A stretch of DNA of 64,000 nucleotides from Oceanobacillus neutriphilus (GCF_014645515.1 NZ_BMLW01000002.1:434001-498000), one strand, 5' to 3'. Numbered from the stretch's first letter, positions 25,047 to 34,372 are shown. Program-made: numbers and translations. The notes: generated from the letters alone by a model not told the origin.

Positions 25047-25315
25047 TTAAATAACTAAAATCAGATACATTCTACTGATGGCTAGCTTTCTGATTAGTAC
25101 GCCAAGACTTCCAAAAATGGAACGAGCGATACATACTTTGTCTCATGTAATCGTGGTGGATTACTGGCGATAACCCATCAGCTAGGATAATGATACTCCC
25201 CTATCGTCATGGTTCGAGCGTTTAAAGCGTCGCAAGCAATGAATAGGGCTGGAAGAAATACTTGCAGGAGTAAAATTCTCGTGGAGCTGTAACCAGCAGC
25301 CATCTGATTTTTCAA
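25047..25315 (+). ncRNA. Candidate structured RNA between orf8 and xis
   Basis: A 444-bp gap without protein coding holds nested pairings: a 10-bp closing stem AAAATCAGAT (25057-25066) with ATCTGATTTT (25302-25311); CTGATGG (25075-25081) with CCATCAG (25175-25181); CGCCA (25100-25104) with TGGCG (25165-25169); and hairpins TTCCA-AAAA-TGGAA (25109-25122) and GTAATC-GTGGTG-GATTAC (25147-25164). A second domain has GCAAG/CTTGC (25232-25236 with 25261-25265) and GCTG-TAAC-CAGC (25286-25297). The closing stem ends in a T-run. I could not assign it to a known RNA class; it may be a 5' leader of xis-int or a separate RNA. Confidence 0.62.
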
Positions 25316-25393
25316 GTTCTCTCTATCAAAAAATATTAAAAAGGATGATATAATAAATATATATTGTATTGGCTCGACCGGGAAAGGAGTAAT

Positions 25394-25648
25394 ATGATCA
25401 TTACTATAACCCGCAAAGACTTAATAGCTTTAGGTTATGGTCCTTCCTTCTCTCGTGACATTATCCGTCAGGCTAAATGTCTAATGGTGCAGAAGGGATA
25501 CAGCTTTTATAACACGAAAAAACTGGGTCGAGTACCTGTGGAAGCTGTAGAGGAAATATTGGGAATAACTCTTAATCAAGAAGATTTATTAAAATCATGT
25601 GGTTCCAGTGAGGCTGCTTTAATCAAGGAAAGGAATTCAAATGATTAA
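25394..25648 (+). CDS. xis: Excisionase-like protein (DUF3173)
   Basis: An 84-residue basic protein of the DUF3173 type found directly before integrases of guaA-targeting ICEs. It probably steers the integrase towards excision. The ATG at 25394 follows AAAGGAG (25383-25389); the frame from 25364 lacks a ribosome site. It overlaps int by 8 bp, so the two are translated together. Confidence 0.87.
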   Translation: MIITITRKDLIALGYGPSFSRDIIRQAKCLMVQKGYSFYNTKKLGRVPVEAVEEILGITLNQEDLLKSCGSSEAALIKERNSND

Positions 25649-26819
25649 AGTAAAGAAAAAAGCTAATGGAACGTATGAATTTAGGGTAAGTTTAGGAACA
25701 GATCCAGTTACAGGAAAAAGAATTCAAAAAAGAATGAGCGGGTTTAAAACCAAAGCTGAAGCGGAATCTGCTTATGCTAAACTTATTTTAGACAATAGTG
25801 AAGGTGCTTATAACCCGAACAGTAGCATGACTTTTGAAAAGTTTACCGAGGAATTTTTCGTACCTTGGTATAAGAATCAAGTGAAAGAAAGCACTTTTGA
25901 AAATAGGCAGCATACAATCGATAAACACTTCACCTATTTTTACAAAGTTAGTCTTTCGGACATCACACCATTAATACTTCAACAATGGCAATTAAAGGCT
26001 ACTGAAAAATATTCTAGTCAATACGTTCGAGGCATACAAGGGTTATTATCCTTAGCTTTTGATAGAGCGATTATTTTAGGATTGATGAAAGAAAATCCAT
26101 CAAAAATAATTGGAAATGTCAAAAAGATTAAAACTAAAATTGATTTTTGGACAAAGGAAGAATTTGAAACTGTTATTTCCAAAATATATCTTGGTGATTA
26201 CTTTCAACATTTTCAATTTATTATTATCTGGCTTTTATTCATGACAGGTATGCGTATTGGTGAGGCTTCTGCATTACAATGGGAGGATGTAGATTTTGAG
26301 GAAGGAACGCTAAACATTTCTAAAACGCTATATTATAAGAATGCATCCAATTACAGTTTTACAGAACCTAAAACAAAAGCAAGTATTCGTTTGATTGCTT
26401 TAGATTCTGATACACTGCATTTATTACAAAATTGGAAAGAAATCCAGCAGAAACAATGTAAGACCAATTTTATTTTATCGTATAATGGCATTCCAACTCA
26501 AAAACATACTATATCCTATGCGATTACTCGCTTTGCCAAAGCTGCAAACATCCATCGAATCAAAATTCATGGACTTAGACATTCTCATGCTTCCTTGTTA
26601 ATTAGTATGGGAGAAAACCCTTTAGTGATTAAAGATAGACTTGGACATGAAGATGTACAAACAACTTTAGGCACTTATGGGCACCTTTATCCAAACAGTA
26701 ATTTTCAAGTTGCCGATAGATTAAGTAGTTTTATTCAGTTAAAAACAAGCGATGATACACAAATTGAACATTACAGCAGCAACCAATATATGAACACCAC
26801 TTATCAAAGTGTGCCATAA
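25641..26819 (+). CDS. int: Tyrosine recombinase (ICE integrase)
   Basis: A 392-residue integrase with an AP2-like arm-binding N-terminus (KKKANGTYEFRVSLGTDP), a SAM-like core-binding domain (about 65-150) and the catalytic domain. The residues are Arg205 (TGMRIGEAS), His310/Arg313 (HGLRHSHAS), a LGHEDVQ histidine and nucleophile Tyr346 (GTYGHLYP). All catalytic residues are present. Its end contains TGTGCCAT, repeated 11 bp later, which may be arm-type binding sites. It points towards guaA, its target. Confidence 0.95.
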   Translation: MIKVKKKANGTYEFRVSLGTDPVTGKRIQKRMSGFKTKAEAESAYAKLILDNSEGAYNPNSSMTFEKFTEEFFVPWYKNQVKESTFENRQHTIDKHFTYFYKVSLSDITPLILQQWQLKATEKYSSQYVRGIQGLLSLAFDRAIILGLMKENPSKIIGNVKKIKTKIDFWTKEEFETVISKIYLGDYFQHFQFIIIWLLFMTGMRIGEASALQWEDVDFEEGTLNISKTLYYKNASNYSFTEPKTKASIRLIALDSDTLHLLQNWKEIQQKQCKTNFILSYNGIPTQKHTISYAITRFAKAANIHRIKIHGLRHSHASLLISMGENPLVIKDRLGHEDVQTTLGTYGHLYPNSNFQVADRLSSFIQLKTSDDTQIEHYSSNQYMNTTYQSVP

Positions 26820-26828
26820 CTGTGCCAT
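26810..26828 (+). repeat. TGTGCCAT direct repeats at the ICE right end (possible integrase arm sites)
   Basis: TGTGCCAT occurs at 26810-26817 and 26821-26828, an 11-bp period that puts both on the same DNA face. They overlap the int stop. Subterminal direct repeats are bound by the integrase N-terminus in Tn916; the role here is inferred. Confidence 0.45.
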
Positions 26829-26841
26829 GAAAAATATAAAA

Positions 26842-26877
26842 GCCCTAAAAACCCTGTTTTACCAAGGCTTTTAGGGC
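26842..26877 (-). terminator. guaA terminator supplied by the ICE end
   Basis: GCCCTAAAA (26842-26850) pairs with TTTTAGGGC (26869-26877); on the minus strand the stem is followed by TTTTATATTTTT. If the crossover lies within the guaA 3' end, the element supplies this terminator and may also stop int readthrough. Confidence 0.6.
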
Positions 26878-26879
26878 AC

Positions 26880-26905
26880 CTGTTACTACTCCCACTCGAT
26901 CGTTG
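26880..26905. other. attR: Probable attachment site at the guaA 3' end
   Basis: The last codons of guaA (PPATIEWE) begin 67 bp from the int stop, the location of attR in guaA-targeting ICEs. The core cannot be delimited because the left junction is not in the window. Confidence 0.55.
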
Positions 26906-28421
26906 CCGGCGGCTTAGAAGTAACATCATACACAACTCTGTTAATATTATCCACATCATTCACCAACCGAGTAGAAATCGTCTCAAGCACATCCCAAGGA
27001 ATTCTCGCCCAATCCGAAGTCATTCCATCAATCGAAGTTACCGCACGAATTCCGATGGTATGAGCATACGTACGAGCATCTCCCATGACACCAACACTCT
27101 TGATGTTTGGAAGGACTGTGAAGTATTGCCAGATATCGCGGTCAAGACCTGCTTTAGCAATTTCTTCACGCAGGATTGCATCAGATTCACGAACGATTTC
27201 CAGATGCTCTTCAGTTACTTCACCCAGAATACGGATAGCAAGTCCTGGTCCTGGGAATGGCTGACGCCAAACGATGCGGTCAGGGATTCCTAATTGTGAA
27301 CCTAATTCACGTACTTCATCTTTAAATAATGTATTTAATGGCTCGATTAATTCAAATTGCATATCCTCCGGCAGGCCGCCTACATTGTGATGCGATTTGA
27401 TGGTTTGTGCTGTATCCGTACCACTTTCAATCACGTCTGTGTAAAGCGTTCCTTGTGCCAGGAAGTCAATATCCTTTAATTTAGCTGCTTCATCATCAAA
27501 TACATAGATGAATTCATTTCCGATGATTTTACGTTTTTTCTCTGGATCAGAAACGCCTGCTAATTTAGATAAGAAACGATCCTTTGCATCAACCTTGATA
27601 ATGTTCATCTGGAAGTCTTCTGCAAAGACATCCATCACGTCATCTGCTTCATTTTTACGAAGCAGACCATGGTCAACAAAGATACAAGTGAGCTGATCGC
27701 CGATTGCTTTATGGATTAAAGCTGCAACAACAGAGGAGTCTACGCCGCCGCTTAATGCGCAAAGTACTTTACGGTCGCCGACAGTTTCTTTGATTTTTTC
27801 TGTTTCCATTTCGATAAAGTTAGCAATAGTCCAGTCACCTGTACATTTACATACATCGAAGACGAAGCTGTTTAATAAATCATTTCCGTACTCGGAATGA
27901 CGTACTTCCGGATGAAATTGCACACCATACATCTTTTTATCCTGGTCACTGATTGCTGCAACCGGTGTAGACGGGCTTGTTGCATCTACGATGAATGAAG
28001 GCGGTGCTGCTGTTACTTTATCGCCATGGCTCATCCATACTGTCTGCTTTGTCGGTGTATCTTTAAATAAAGCCGGGCTCTCATTTAATTCAATTAATGC
28101 TTTTCCATATTCACGGTTTTTCGATGCTTCTACTTTTCCGCCAAAATGCAGGGACATTAACTGCATGCCGTAGCAAATGCCAAGGACAGGAATGCCAAGT
28201 TCGAAGATTTCCTCATCGCAACGGAAGCTGTCTTCACCATAAACACTGTGCGGTCCGCCGGAAAGAATGATTCCTTTTGGATTCATTTCTTTAATCTCTG
28301 CAGCGGTAAGTTTATGTGAATGAAGCTCACTATACACACCAAATTCACGGATGCGGCGAGTGATTAATTGGTTATATTGACTGCCAAAATCTAACACCAG
28401 TACTAATTCATTATTTTTCAT
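26886..28421 (-). CDS. guaA: GMP synthase (glutamine-hydrolysing)
   Basis: A 511-residue enzyme converting XMP to GMP with glutamine and ATP, the last step of guanine nucleotide synthesis. It has a class I glutamine amidotransferase domain (nucleophile Cys in [11 protein letters not shown] in QFHPEV), an ATP-pyrophosphatase domain with PP-loop [12 protein letters not shown] (about 222-233) and the dimerisation domain ending KPPATIEWE. The reading frame is intact although an ICE sits at its end, so integration restores the C-terminus. A purine riboswitch lies upstream. Confidence 0.97.
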   Translation of the reverse strand: MKNNELVLVLDFGSQYNQLITRRIREFGVYSELHSHKLTAAEIKEMNPKGIILSGGPHSVYGEDSFRCDEEIFELGIPVLGICYGMQLMSLHFGGKVEASKNREYGKALIELNESPALFKDTPTKQTVWMSHGDKVTAAPPSFIVDATSPSTPVAAISDQDKKMYGVQFHPEVRHSEYGNDLLNSFVFDVCKCTGDWTIANFIEMETEKIKETVGDRKVLCALSGGVDSSVVAALIHKAIGDQLTCIFVDHGLLRKNEADDVMDVFAEDFQMNIIKVDAKDRFLSKLAGVSDPEKKRKIIGNEFIYVFDDEAAKLKDIDFLAQGTLYTDVIESGTDTAQTIKSHHNVGGLPEDMQFELIEPLNTLFKDEVRELGSQLGIPDRIVWRQPFPGPGLAIRILGEVTEEHLEIVRESDAILREEIAKAGLDRDIWQYFTVLPNIKSVGVMGDARTYAHTIGIRAVTSIDGMTSDWARIPWDVLETISTRLVNDVDNINRVVYDVTSKPPATIEWE

Positions 28422-28496
28422 AACTAGACTCCAATCTGTATCTTTTCTAAAGGATAACTTATGAACTATACGTTCTTTTGCCTCTGTTTCACCTAT

Positions 28497-28594
28497 AAAA
28501 AACCGGATTTCACCTTTCTATTTTCTGCAGCTGACGCACAAAAAAATATAGAAAGGCAGAATCCGGATAGCATAAACGAACCTTCTTCTGCCTT
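28497..28594 (-). terminator. Expression platform: two overlapping terminators before guaA
   Basis: Terminator 1: AAGGCAGAA (28594-28586) pairs with TTCTGCCTT (28561-28553), followed by TATA and seven U (28546-28540). Hairpin 2: CCGGATT plus CCTTTCTAT on one side (28566-28560 and 28556-28548) pairs with 28521-28513 and 28509-28503, 16 bp with a 3-nt internal loop, then five U. Hairpin 2 uses the 3' arm of terminator 1, so they exclude each other. Confidence 0.72.
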
Positions 28595-28657
28595 CATAGT
28601 CGAATCATTTACGGTGACTCGGTAGAAACTTTCGAACCTTATTTTCGAGGATATACG
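28593..28657 (-). ncRNA. Purine (guanine) riboswitch aptamer
   Basis: On the minus strand the leader reads TATATCCTCG, then GGTTCGAAAGTTTCTACC, then CCGTAAATG and CGACTATG, the classic purine aptamer: P1 TATATCC-type/GACTATG-type, P2 loop and P3 CCGTAAA. The J3/2 segment contains the discriminating pyrimidine before the last P1 strand (CGACTA), as in guanine aptamers. The stated terminators follow directly, so guanine is expected to switch guaA off. Confidence 0.9.
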
Positions 28658-28778
28658 AAAGGCATATTCAAACGAATAATTATATTGCATAGATGTTAAT
28701 AAGCATCTATTTTATGTGCAGATTTTAATCTTTTCTACACTATTTCCTTTTTCATTCTACTAATTGATTCTTCCCGGG

Positions 28779-30983
28779 TCAAGCCATTATTTGATTGATT
28801 AAATTTTTCCATAATTGAATTATCTCTTCTTTTTCACCTTTTAACCGCTTACTGTAAATCATCCGCTCATAAACCCCGGTCAGTTTACTCATTTCCCTCG
28901 TGTGAAAGTCGTTATCTATTCTTTGAGAGAATTCTCTCAGGGTTTCATCACTGCCCCGCTGATATCCTTGTTTATCCGCAAGCTTTAATAAGTAGAGATA
29001 AGCTTCCTGGAAGGCTGCATCATCAAAATGCTGCTCCAGCTTTCGTTGGATGAAATAGATGCGTATCTGTCTTCTTTTCTTATAAGCAATAAATCCAGCA
29101 AGCAGGAGAATTATTCCTATTCCAATAAAAACATAGATGGTTTTTGCAGAAATACCTGTCTCTTCATCAGATACAGCAGTGTCTTCATCCTGTTCCACTG
29201 GCTGGTCTGTCTCCTCTTCTTCTCCTTCGGGTCCTTCATCCTGTTCCACATCCGGTGCTTCCAGCGGAACTTCTTCTTCGCTGACAGGGGAATTATTTTC
29301 CTCTACATTTGCATCGAAATCAGCCATATTTGTAAAACCCTGTGTCGGTTCAAATGGCACCCAGCCAATCCCGGGAAAATATACTTCCACCCAGGAGTGG
29401 GCATTGCTATTGGTAATTTGATTTACATGGTTTTCCTCTTCTAAGTTGGAATCAATCCGTTCGCCGCTTGTAAATCCTTTCGCCCACCTGGCTGGTATAC
29501 CTTCTGATCGGAGCATAACAACCATTGCGGTGGAGAAGTTGTCACAATAGCCAATCTGCGTCTCAAATAAAAATTGGTCAACATAGTCCTCTTCTTCTCT
29601 TGGCCGTGGAATATTTGTTGTCTGGTATTCAAAGCCGTTTGTACTGAAATAACGCTCGACAGCCCTTGCTTTATCATATCTTGTCTCATGCCCGGCAGTT
29701 ATTTCTTCTGCTAAATCGCCAACTCTGGCCGGGAGATTCTCAGGCAGCTGTGTGTAACGATCCTGAATTGATTCCGAATCCTGTTCGGAATTATCTCGAA
29801 GTGCATCAATATCAAAGGATGGATTCTCGTAGGATACTTCATAAGAATCCAGAACTCTTTCTTCTCCATTTAGCGTCGTTTCTATGGATTCCAAGCTTTC
29901 ATCAAGCTGGAAATCCACGTTCTCATCTGTTGTCATGGAAGAAACACCGTAAGGATAGACCAGCTTGGGCAACCGGCTGCTTCCGGTAAAGCGGATGGCT
30001 GCTTCTAATGATTCTGTTTCCACATTGTTTCGGAAGGTTGATAATGAAATTTGGCCATCAATCTGGTCAAGAAGGTTTCTCTCCTGAGATACCTCCCATC
30101 CTTTTCCTGTGTATACATCCTTTGTTTCTATCCGCCAATAATGATCTTCCTCGACCACTGCTTCGAATAAAACCGTATCATCCTGGGAAAAGGAGCCTCC
30201 CAGCCGTGAGTCATCCTCACCATATCCGACCCGTCCGGTTCCGAAACTGCCATTCCCAAAACTGCCTGCAGTTCCTTCTAAGAAGGGCAGCGGGTCCGGC
30301 CATTGCGGATCAGCTTTCGGTGCCTGATAACCAATAAAGGTAACAACGGCAACGAATAAAACTAGCGGCAGCAGCCAATATTTCAGCCTTTGCCCGACCG
30401 AGATAGAAATATCCTTGTTTTCGATTTCTTTGCTCAAGCTGGACATCCCCAGCGCAATAAAGGAAATAATAAAAATACGTACAATTGCAATGGAGCCTTC
30501 ATATACCGTAAATGTATCGAGAATTCCTATATAGATGAATGTCAAAAGAATAAATAGAATAATATTTTTCATTCTGACAAACCAGTAATAGAGCAGGTAG
30601 CTCATCAGCCAAATAAGAAGCAGAAATAGGACGCTTCTGAAAAAGGTAGTGAGCATATACCATTCTCCAGTGAACATCAATCCTATATTATAAGTCATTT
30701 CCTGCAGCGCTTCTCTCATCCAGTTAACATCTAAAAAGCTTGTTTCAAAGTAAAGCAGATGGGTAATAAAAAGCAAGCCAAACCCTTTTATGGGTATACT
30801 GATCAGCCAGTGCAATTGAAAGTAGGAAATAAAAAAGCAATACAGTGCAAATAAAACAAATACTCCAATGCTTGTATCAGAAATATCACCAAGTGGATAG
30901 AGCCATTCCAGGAAAAGGCAAAATCCGGCAAGATATAGTAGCAGTGTATGCAGCGTCTTTACTTGTTTCTGGCTCTTCTTCAT
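28779..30983 (-). CDS. yebA: Transglutaminase-like membrane protein (YebA/TgpA type)
   Basis: A 734-residue protein with about seven N-terminal membrane helices (residues 8-230), an external region with a transglutaminase core (Cys in IGYCDNFSTAM, His in NAHSWVEVYF, then a GWVPFEPT strand), an acidic Glu/Pro-rich stretch, another helix (about 612-632) and a C-terminal DUF4129 domain. It is the third gene of the moxR-DUF58-transglutaminase operon found upstream of guaA in B. subtilis (yeaC-yeaD-yebA). The substrate is unknown. It overlaps the DUF58 gene by 4 bp. Confidence 0.9.
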   Translation of the reverse strand: MKKSQKQVKTLHTLLLYLAGFCLFLEWLYPLGDISDTSIGVFVLFALYCFFISYFQLHWLISIPIKGFGLLFITHLLYFETSFLDVNWMREALQEMTYNIGLMFTGEWYMLTTFFRSVLFLLLIWLMSYLLYYWFVRMKNIILFILLTFIYIGILDTFTVYEGSIAIVRIFIISFIALGMSSLSKEIENKDISISVGQRLKYWLLPLVLFVAVVTFIGYQAPKADPQWPDPLPFLEGTAGSFGNGSFGTGRVGYGEDDSRLGGSFSQDDTVLFEAVVEEDHYWRIETKDVYTGKGWEVSQERNLLDQIDGQISLSTFRNNVETESLEAAIRFTGSSRLPKLVYPYGVSSMTTDENVDFQLDESLESIETTLNGEERVLDSYEVSYENPSFDIDALRDNSEQDSESIQDRYTQLPENLPARVGDLAEEITAGHETRYDKARAVERYFSTNGFEYQTTNIPRPREEEDYVDQFLFETQIGYCDNFSTAMVVMLRSEGIPARWAKGFTSGERIDSNLEEENHVNQITNSNAHSWVEVYFPGIGWVPFEPTQGFTNMADFDANVEENNSPVSEEEVPLEAPDVEQDEGPEGEEEETDQPVEQDEDTAVSDEETGISAKTIYVFIGIGIILLLAGFIAYKKRRQIRIYFIQRKLEQHFDDAAFQEAYLYLLKLADKQGYQRGSDETLREFSQRIDNDFHTREMSKLTGVYERMIYSKRLKGEKEEIIQLWKNLINQIMA

Positions 30984-32248
30984 CTGAAATTCACCTCAAC
31001 AGGGTCCGTTGCCAGCTGCTCCAGGCTTAATGCCTGTACAGCAACCCCTGAAAAACGGAGCGGCTCCAACATATGCTTTTCTTCTCCGGATAACAGCTTT
31101 TCCGGATGGATATAAATAACGGCAAGATGCTTGATACGCTGTCTTATTTCTAAAATGGCTTCTGCCAGAAAAGGATCCATGGATGTTAAAACCATAAAAA
31201 TACTATCGACTTTATTTAAATGAGACATTTCTTCGCGGAATCGTATCGAAAAAGCTTCTTTTTCTTCCTGTTTGACTGTCAGAAGATAGTTTTTCATGAA
31301 TGATTTTTGATGTTGATTATGCCCCAGCTCAAATAAATGCCCTCTTTCACCAATAGAAAGAAAGCTTGTTTCATAGTCTTTCTTTTCCAGCTTTTCCATA
31401 AGTGATAAACTCATTTCAATCGAAGCTTCATAGAGCAGTTGATTTTCCTTCGCATGCTTATAATTATCATGAATCAGCAAAATATCTGTGCTTTTCTCTC
31501 TGTCAAATTCCTTTGTCATCATTGTTTGTTTTCTGGCTGTCTGTTTCCAGTCGATCCATGTAAAGCGGTCACCCGGGGCATATTCTCTGCTTCCTGAAGC
31601 AACGGTTGTATTGGTCTGCTGCAGCTGATTAGATATCACCCCGCCCTGTTCATAGCTTGCCATATCACTCATTAAACGGATGTCGTGTACATACGGATAG
31701 ACGACAAATGTATTTTGGACCTTAAAATCATAGCTTTTTTTAATAAAACCAAATATTTCTCCTGTTTGAATTGTTACTTTCTCCAATGTATGCTCTCCGC
31801 GCGGTAAGGATTGTAATACGTAGCTGAATGTGAAGTTTCTGCGGAATAGAGGAAATAACATGCGTATCAGCCTGCGGGTAACTGTCATTTTTCCGGACGT
31901 TTGGGAGGTAAGATATTTCGCTTTCTTCGTATCTTCCTTCATTAACGACTGCGGAAATTTCTCTTCGAAGGTACAATACAATAAAGGAAAAGGAAGCCTC
32001 CGCTTCATATGCACCTTCACTACTATTTCATCTCCAGCCTGACGGACCGGCTGTTCAATTTCCCGGTAAACCTGCCATGTCCGCAATGGGTAGCAGGCAA
32101 ACAGAAGCTGATATATTCCAATCGGAAGAAAACCGTAAAATAAAAACCAGCTTACAAAACCTCCTTGGAACATGGCATAACAGAAAAGAATAATCATCAA
32201 TGCTAAAACGCCGATGCTGCGAAAGATGATACGAAGATTTTTTCTCAT
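30980..32248 (-). CDS. yeaD: DUF58 protein (YeaD-like)
   Basis: A 422-residue protein with two N-terminal membrane helices (about 10-50) and a DUF58/von Willebrand-like domain with the signature REYAPGDRFTWIDWKQTARK (residues about 213-232). DUF58 proteins work with MoxR ATPases as presumed substrates or adaptors. The 4-bp overlaps on both sides indicate a tightly coupled operon. Confidence 0.9.
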   Translation of the reverse strand: MRKNLRIIFRSIGVLALMIILFCYAMFQGGFVSWFLFYGFLPIGIYQLLFACYPLRTWQVYREIEQPVRQAGDEIVVKVHMKRRLPFPLLYCTFEEKFPQSLMKEDTKKAKYLTSQTSGKMTVTRRLIRMLFPLFRRNFTFSYVLQSLPRGEHTLEKVTIQTGEIFGFIKKSYDFKVQNTFVVYPYVHDIRLMSDMASYEQGGVISNQLQQTNTTVASGSREYAPGDRFTWIDWKQTARKQTMMTKEFDREKSTDILLIHDNYKHAKENQLLYEASIEMSLSLMEKLEKKDYETSFLSIGERGHLFELGHNQHQKSFMKNYLLTVKQEEKEAFSIRFREEMSHLNKVDSIFMVLTSMDPFLAEAILEIRQRIKHLAVIYIHPEKLLSGEEKHMLEPLRFSGVAVQALSLEQLATDPVEVNFR

Positions 32249-33210
32249 TCTGCGATGCCTTTCTTAATCGGAATATGTGCAGACTGAATAATGGAATCGA
32301 TTAATGTTTCACTGGATGTTCCTTGATAACGTGCTTCTGCCTTCAGAATAATCCGGTGGGATAAAACAAACGATGCCAAATATTTTACATCATCTGGGAT
32401 AACATAATCCCTGCCCTCGATATATGCGTAAGCTTTCGAAGCTTCCATTAAAGCAAGTGATCCTCTCGGGCTCACGCCTAAATAAATAGAGCTGTGTGAC
32501 CTCGTGCGGGTAATAATATTCAGAATATATGCCTGAATGGTTTCATCCATATAAACGTCCTTTGCTTCTCCCTGCGCCAAAAGCAGCTCTTCCTGAGACA
32601 TAACAGCCTGGATCTCTTCTATTGGATGATGGCTTGTGTTTCTCGCAAGCATCTCTAATTCATCCTCATAGGTGGGATATCCCATGCGCAGCTTTAATAA
32701 AAAACGGTCCAGCTGTGCTTCCGGCAAGGGGTAGGTTCCTTCATATTCAATTGGATTTTGAGTTGCCATTACAAAGAAGGGACTCTGTAAACGTCGTGTC
32801 TCTCCATCCACTGTGACACTTTTTTCCTCCATTGCCTCCAGCAGTGCTGACTGGGTCTTTGGAGATGTCCGGTTAATTTCATCTGCCAACAAAATATTGC
32901 CAAAGACAGGACCCTCGCGAAATTCAAATTCTAATTCCTTCGGGTTGTATATAGAAACGCCTGTCACATCAGACGGAAGTAAGTCTGGTGTAAATTGTAT
33001 TCTAGTAAAATCACAATTTACCGATTTTGCCAATGTACGGACAAGCATCGTTTTCCCTACACCAGGAACGTCCTCCAGCAGGACATGACCTTCCGTTAAT
33101 AAGGCAACTAAACTAAGCTTTGCGATTTCCTCTTTACCGAAAATGACGCTATTAACATTGTTTAAGACTTCTTGAATCTGTGTATTTTCTATTACTTTCT
33201 CCTGTTCCAT
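32245..33210 (-). CDS. yeaC: MoxR-family AAA+ ATPase (YeaC-like)
   Basis: A 321-residue chaperone-like ATPase with Walker A EDVPGVGKTMLV (about 48-59), Walker B ILLADEINRTSPK (about 107-119), sensor 1 FFVMATQNP and an arginine-finger region. It probably assists assembly or activation of the neighbouring DUF58 and transglutaminase proteins. Several ATG codons are present; 33210 is chosen because AGGAGG lies 6 bp upstream. Confidence 0.92.
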   Translation of the reverse strand: MEQEKVIENTQIQEVLNNVNSVIFGKEEIAKLSLVALLTEGHVLLEDVPGVGKTMLVRTLAKSVNCDFTRIQFTPDLLPSDVTGVSIYNPKELEFEFREGPVFGNILLADEINRTSPKTQSALLEAMEEKSVTVDGETRRLQSPFFVMATQNPIEYEGTYPLPEAQLDRFLLKLRMGYPTYEDELEMLARNTSHHPIEEIQAVMSQEELLLAQGEAKDVYMDETIQAYILNIITRTRSHSSIYLGVSPRGSLALMEASKAYAYIEGRDYVIPDDVKYLASFVLSHRIILKAEARYQGTSSETLIDSIIQSAHIPIKKGIAE

Positions 33211-33523
33211 CATCACCCTCCTCATCTGCCTGAACCTTTCTACCTTTTATGTTACTATAACAGACCTAATATTTAAACGAATTGCTTTATAAATTAGTTA
33301 TCTTTTATTATAGACAAATTACACTGCAGATATTCAGCAGCCCTCTCCCTTTTCGATAATAAAACCTTACATTATAAAGTAAACTTCATGTCAACGGCTA
33401 ACTCTATCATTTTTTTGTTTAAAATAGACTCTCTTCACTCCTAAATAAAAAGCAGCCAGAGGTTCTTCTGCCTCAGCTGCTCCTATTCTGATATACTATG
33501 AAAATTCTTCATTGCACGCCCTG
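33211..33523. other. Intergenic region, AT-rich
   Basis: Contains the promoter side of the moxR operon and, at 33451-33481, the terminator of the aldo/keto reductase gene. No coding frame or repeat was seen in the remainder. Confidence 0.5.
33443..33481 (-). terminator. Terminator of the redox cluster (after the aldo/keto reductase gene)
   Basis: On the minus strand AGCAGCTGAGGCAG pairs with CCTCTGGCTGCT and is followed by TTTTTATTT. Confidence 0.75.
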
Positions 33524-34372
33524 CTACCATAAAGTAAGGGGCTGTTTGGAATCAGGCTCAGGATACACATCATTTATATGCTTTAACTCCTGATCCGTTA
33601 ATGAAATATCCGCTGCCTTCACATTATTTAGCACATGATCAGGATTGCTTGATTGCGGTATTGCTATTGTTTTTCCATTCCGGATAGACCAGGCTAACAG
33701 GATTTGAAATACATCTGCTTCATGCTTTTCTGCAATATCCTTCAGCACCTGCTGTTTTGTTAAATCCGCACCAAAGCTGTCGCCGCGGTCAACCGGAGAA
33801 TAAGCAATTACTGGCATGGCATGCTTAGCCATCAGGGGCACTAAATCAAATTCAATACCTCTATTCGCTACATTATAGCGAACCTGATTCGCTTTACAAT
33901 TTTCTCCTCCGGGTGATTGGATAACCTGCTCCAGATCATCCACATCTAAATTAGAAACTCCCCACGCTTTAATTTTGCCTTGATTTCTTGCTTTCTCTAA
34001 AGCTTCCACCGTCTCCTCCAATGGAACAGCTTCCTTCCAATGAAGTAAATATAAGTCGAGATAGTCTGTTTCCAGCCTTTTTAAACTGTTCTCTAAACTG
34101 ATTGGCAGATCCTTTTTCGACGCGTTGGAAGGAAGGACTTTCGAAATAAGAAACAACTCTTCACGGGAATAAGGCTTGATAGCACTTCCAACCAGCTTTT
34201 CAGCATTCCCACTGCCATACATTTCGGCAGTATCAATTAATTGTACGCCGTTATCAATCCCTGTACGGATTGCCTGCACTTCCTGATTAAATGTGTCAGA
34301 TTTATCTCCCATATTCATGGTACCTAATCCGATTGGCAATACTTCTCTTCCGGCAATGTTGACCTTTTTCAT
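33524..34372 (-). CDS. Aldo/keto reductase
   Basis: A 282-residue NADPH-dependent oxidoreductase with the TIM-barrel signatures: DTAEMYGSGNAEKLVG (catalytic Asp/Tyr region about 48-63), the lysine in FLISKVLP, YLDLYLLHWKE and the C-terminal IPQSSNPDHV nucleotide-binding loop. The start at 34372 follows AAGGAG. It is the last gene of the LysR-headed redox cluster, separated from the cupin gene by 192 bp with a terminator, so it may have its own promoter. Confidence 0.92.
   Translation of the reverse strand: MKKVNIAGREVLPIGLGTMNMGDKSDTFNQEVQAIRTGIDNGVQLIDTAEMYGSGNAEKLVGSAIKPYSREELFLISKVLPSNASKKDLPISLENSLKRLETDYLDLYLLHWKEAVPLEETVEALEKARNQGKIKAWGVSNLDVDDLEQVIQSPGGENCKANQVRYNVANRGIEFDLVPLMAKHAMPVIAYSPVDRGDSFGADLTKQQVLKDIAEKHEADVFQILLAWSIRNGKTIAIPQSSNPDHVLNNVKAADISLTDQELKHINDVYPEPDSKQPLTLW

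Larger units (their letters stand above)
1..26888 (+). mobile_element. Tn916-family ICE integrated at the 3' end of guaA (left end outside window)
   Basis: Gene order matches Tn916: orf23-orf22-orf21-oriT-orf20-orf19-ardA-orf17 to orf13, cargo, orf9-orf7-orf8-xis-int. The integrase gene stops 67 bp from the guaA stop codon, so the right attachment site lies at or just inside the 3' end of guaA. guaA is a known ICE target. There is no tet(M); its position holds MerR-linked cargo and an ISL3-type transposon. All conjugation genes look intact, so self-transfer is plausible but inferred. The exact right boundary cannot be fixed without the left junction or an empty site. Confidence 0.92.

Noticed and set aside
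28493-28690. 65-codon frame on the minus strand upstream of guaA
   Set aside because: It lies fully on the purine riboswitch and its terminators, so the RNA explains the sequence.
29028-29444. 138-codon plus-strand frame within the transglutaminase gene
   Set aside because: It is an antisense shadow of a gene with clear domains and motifs.
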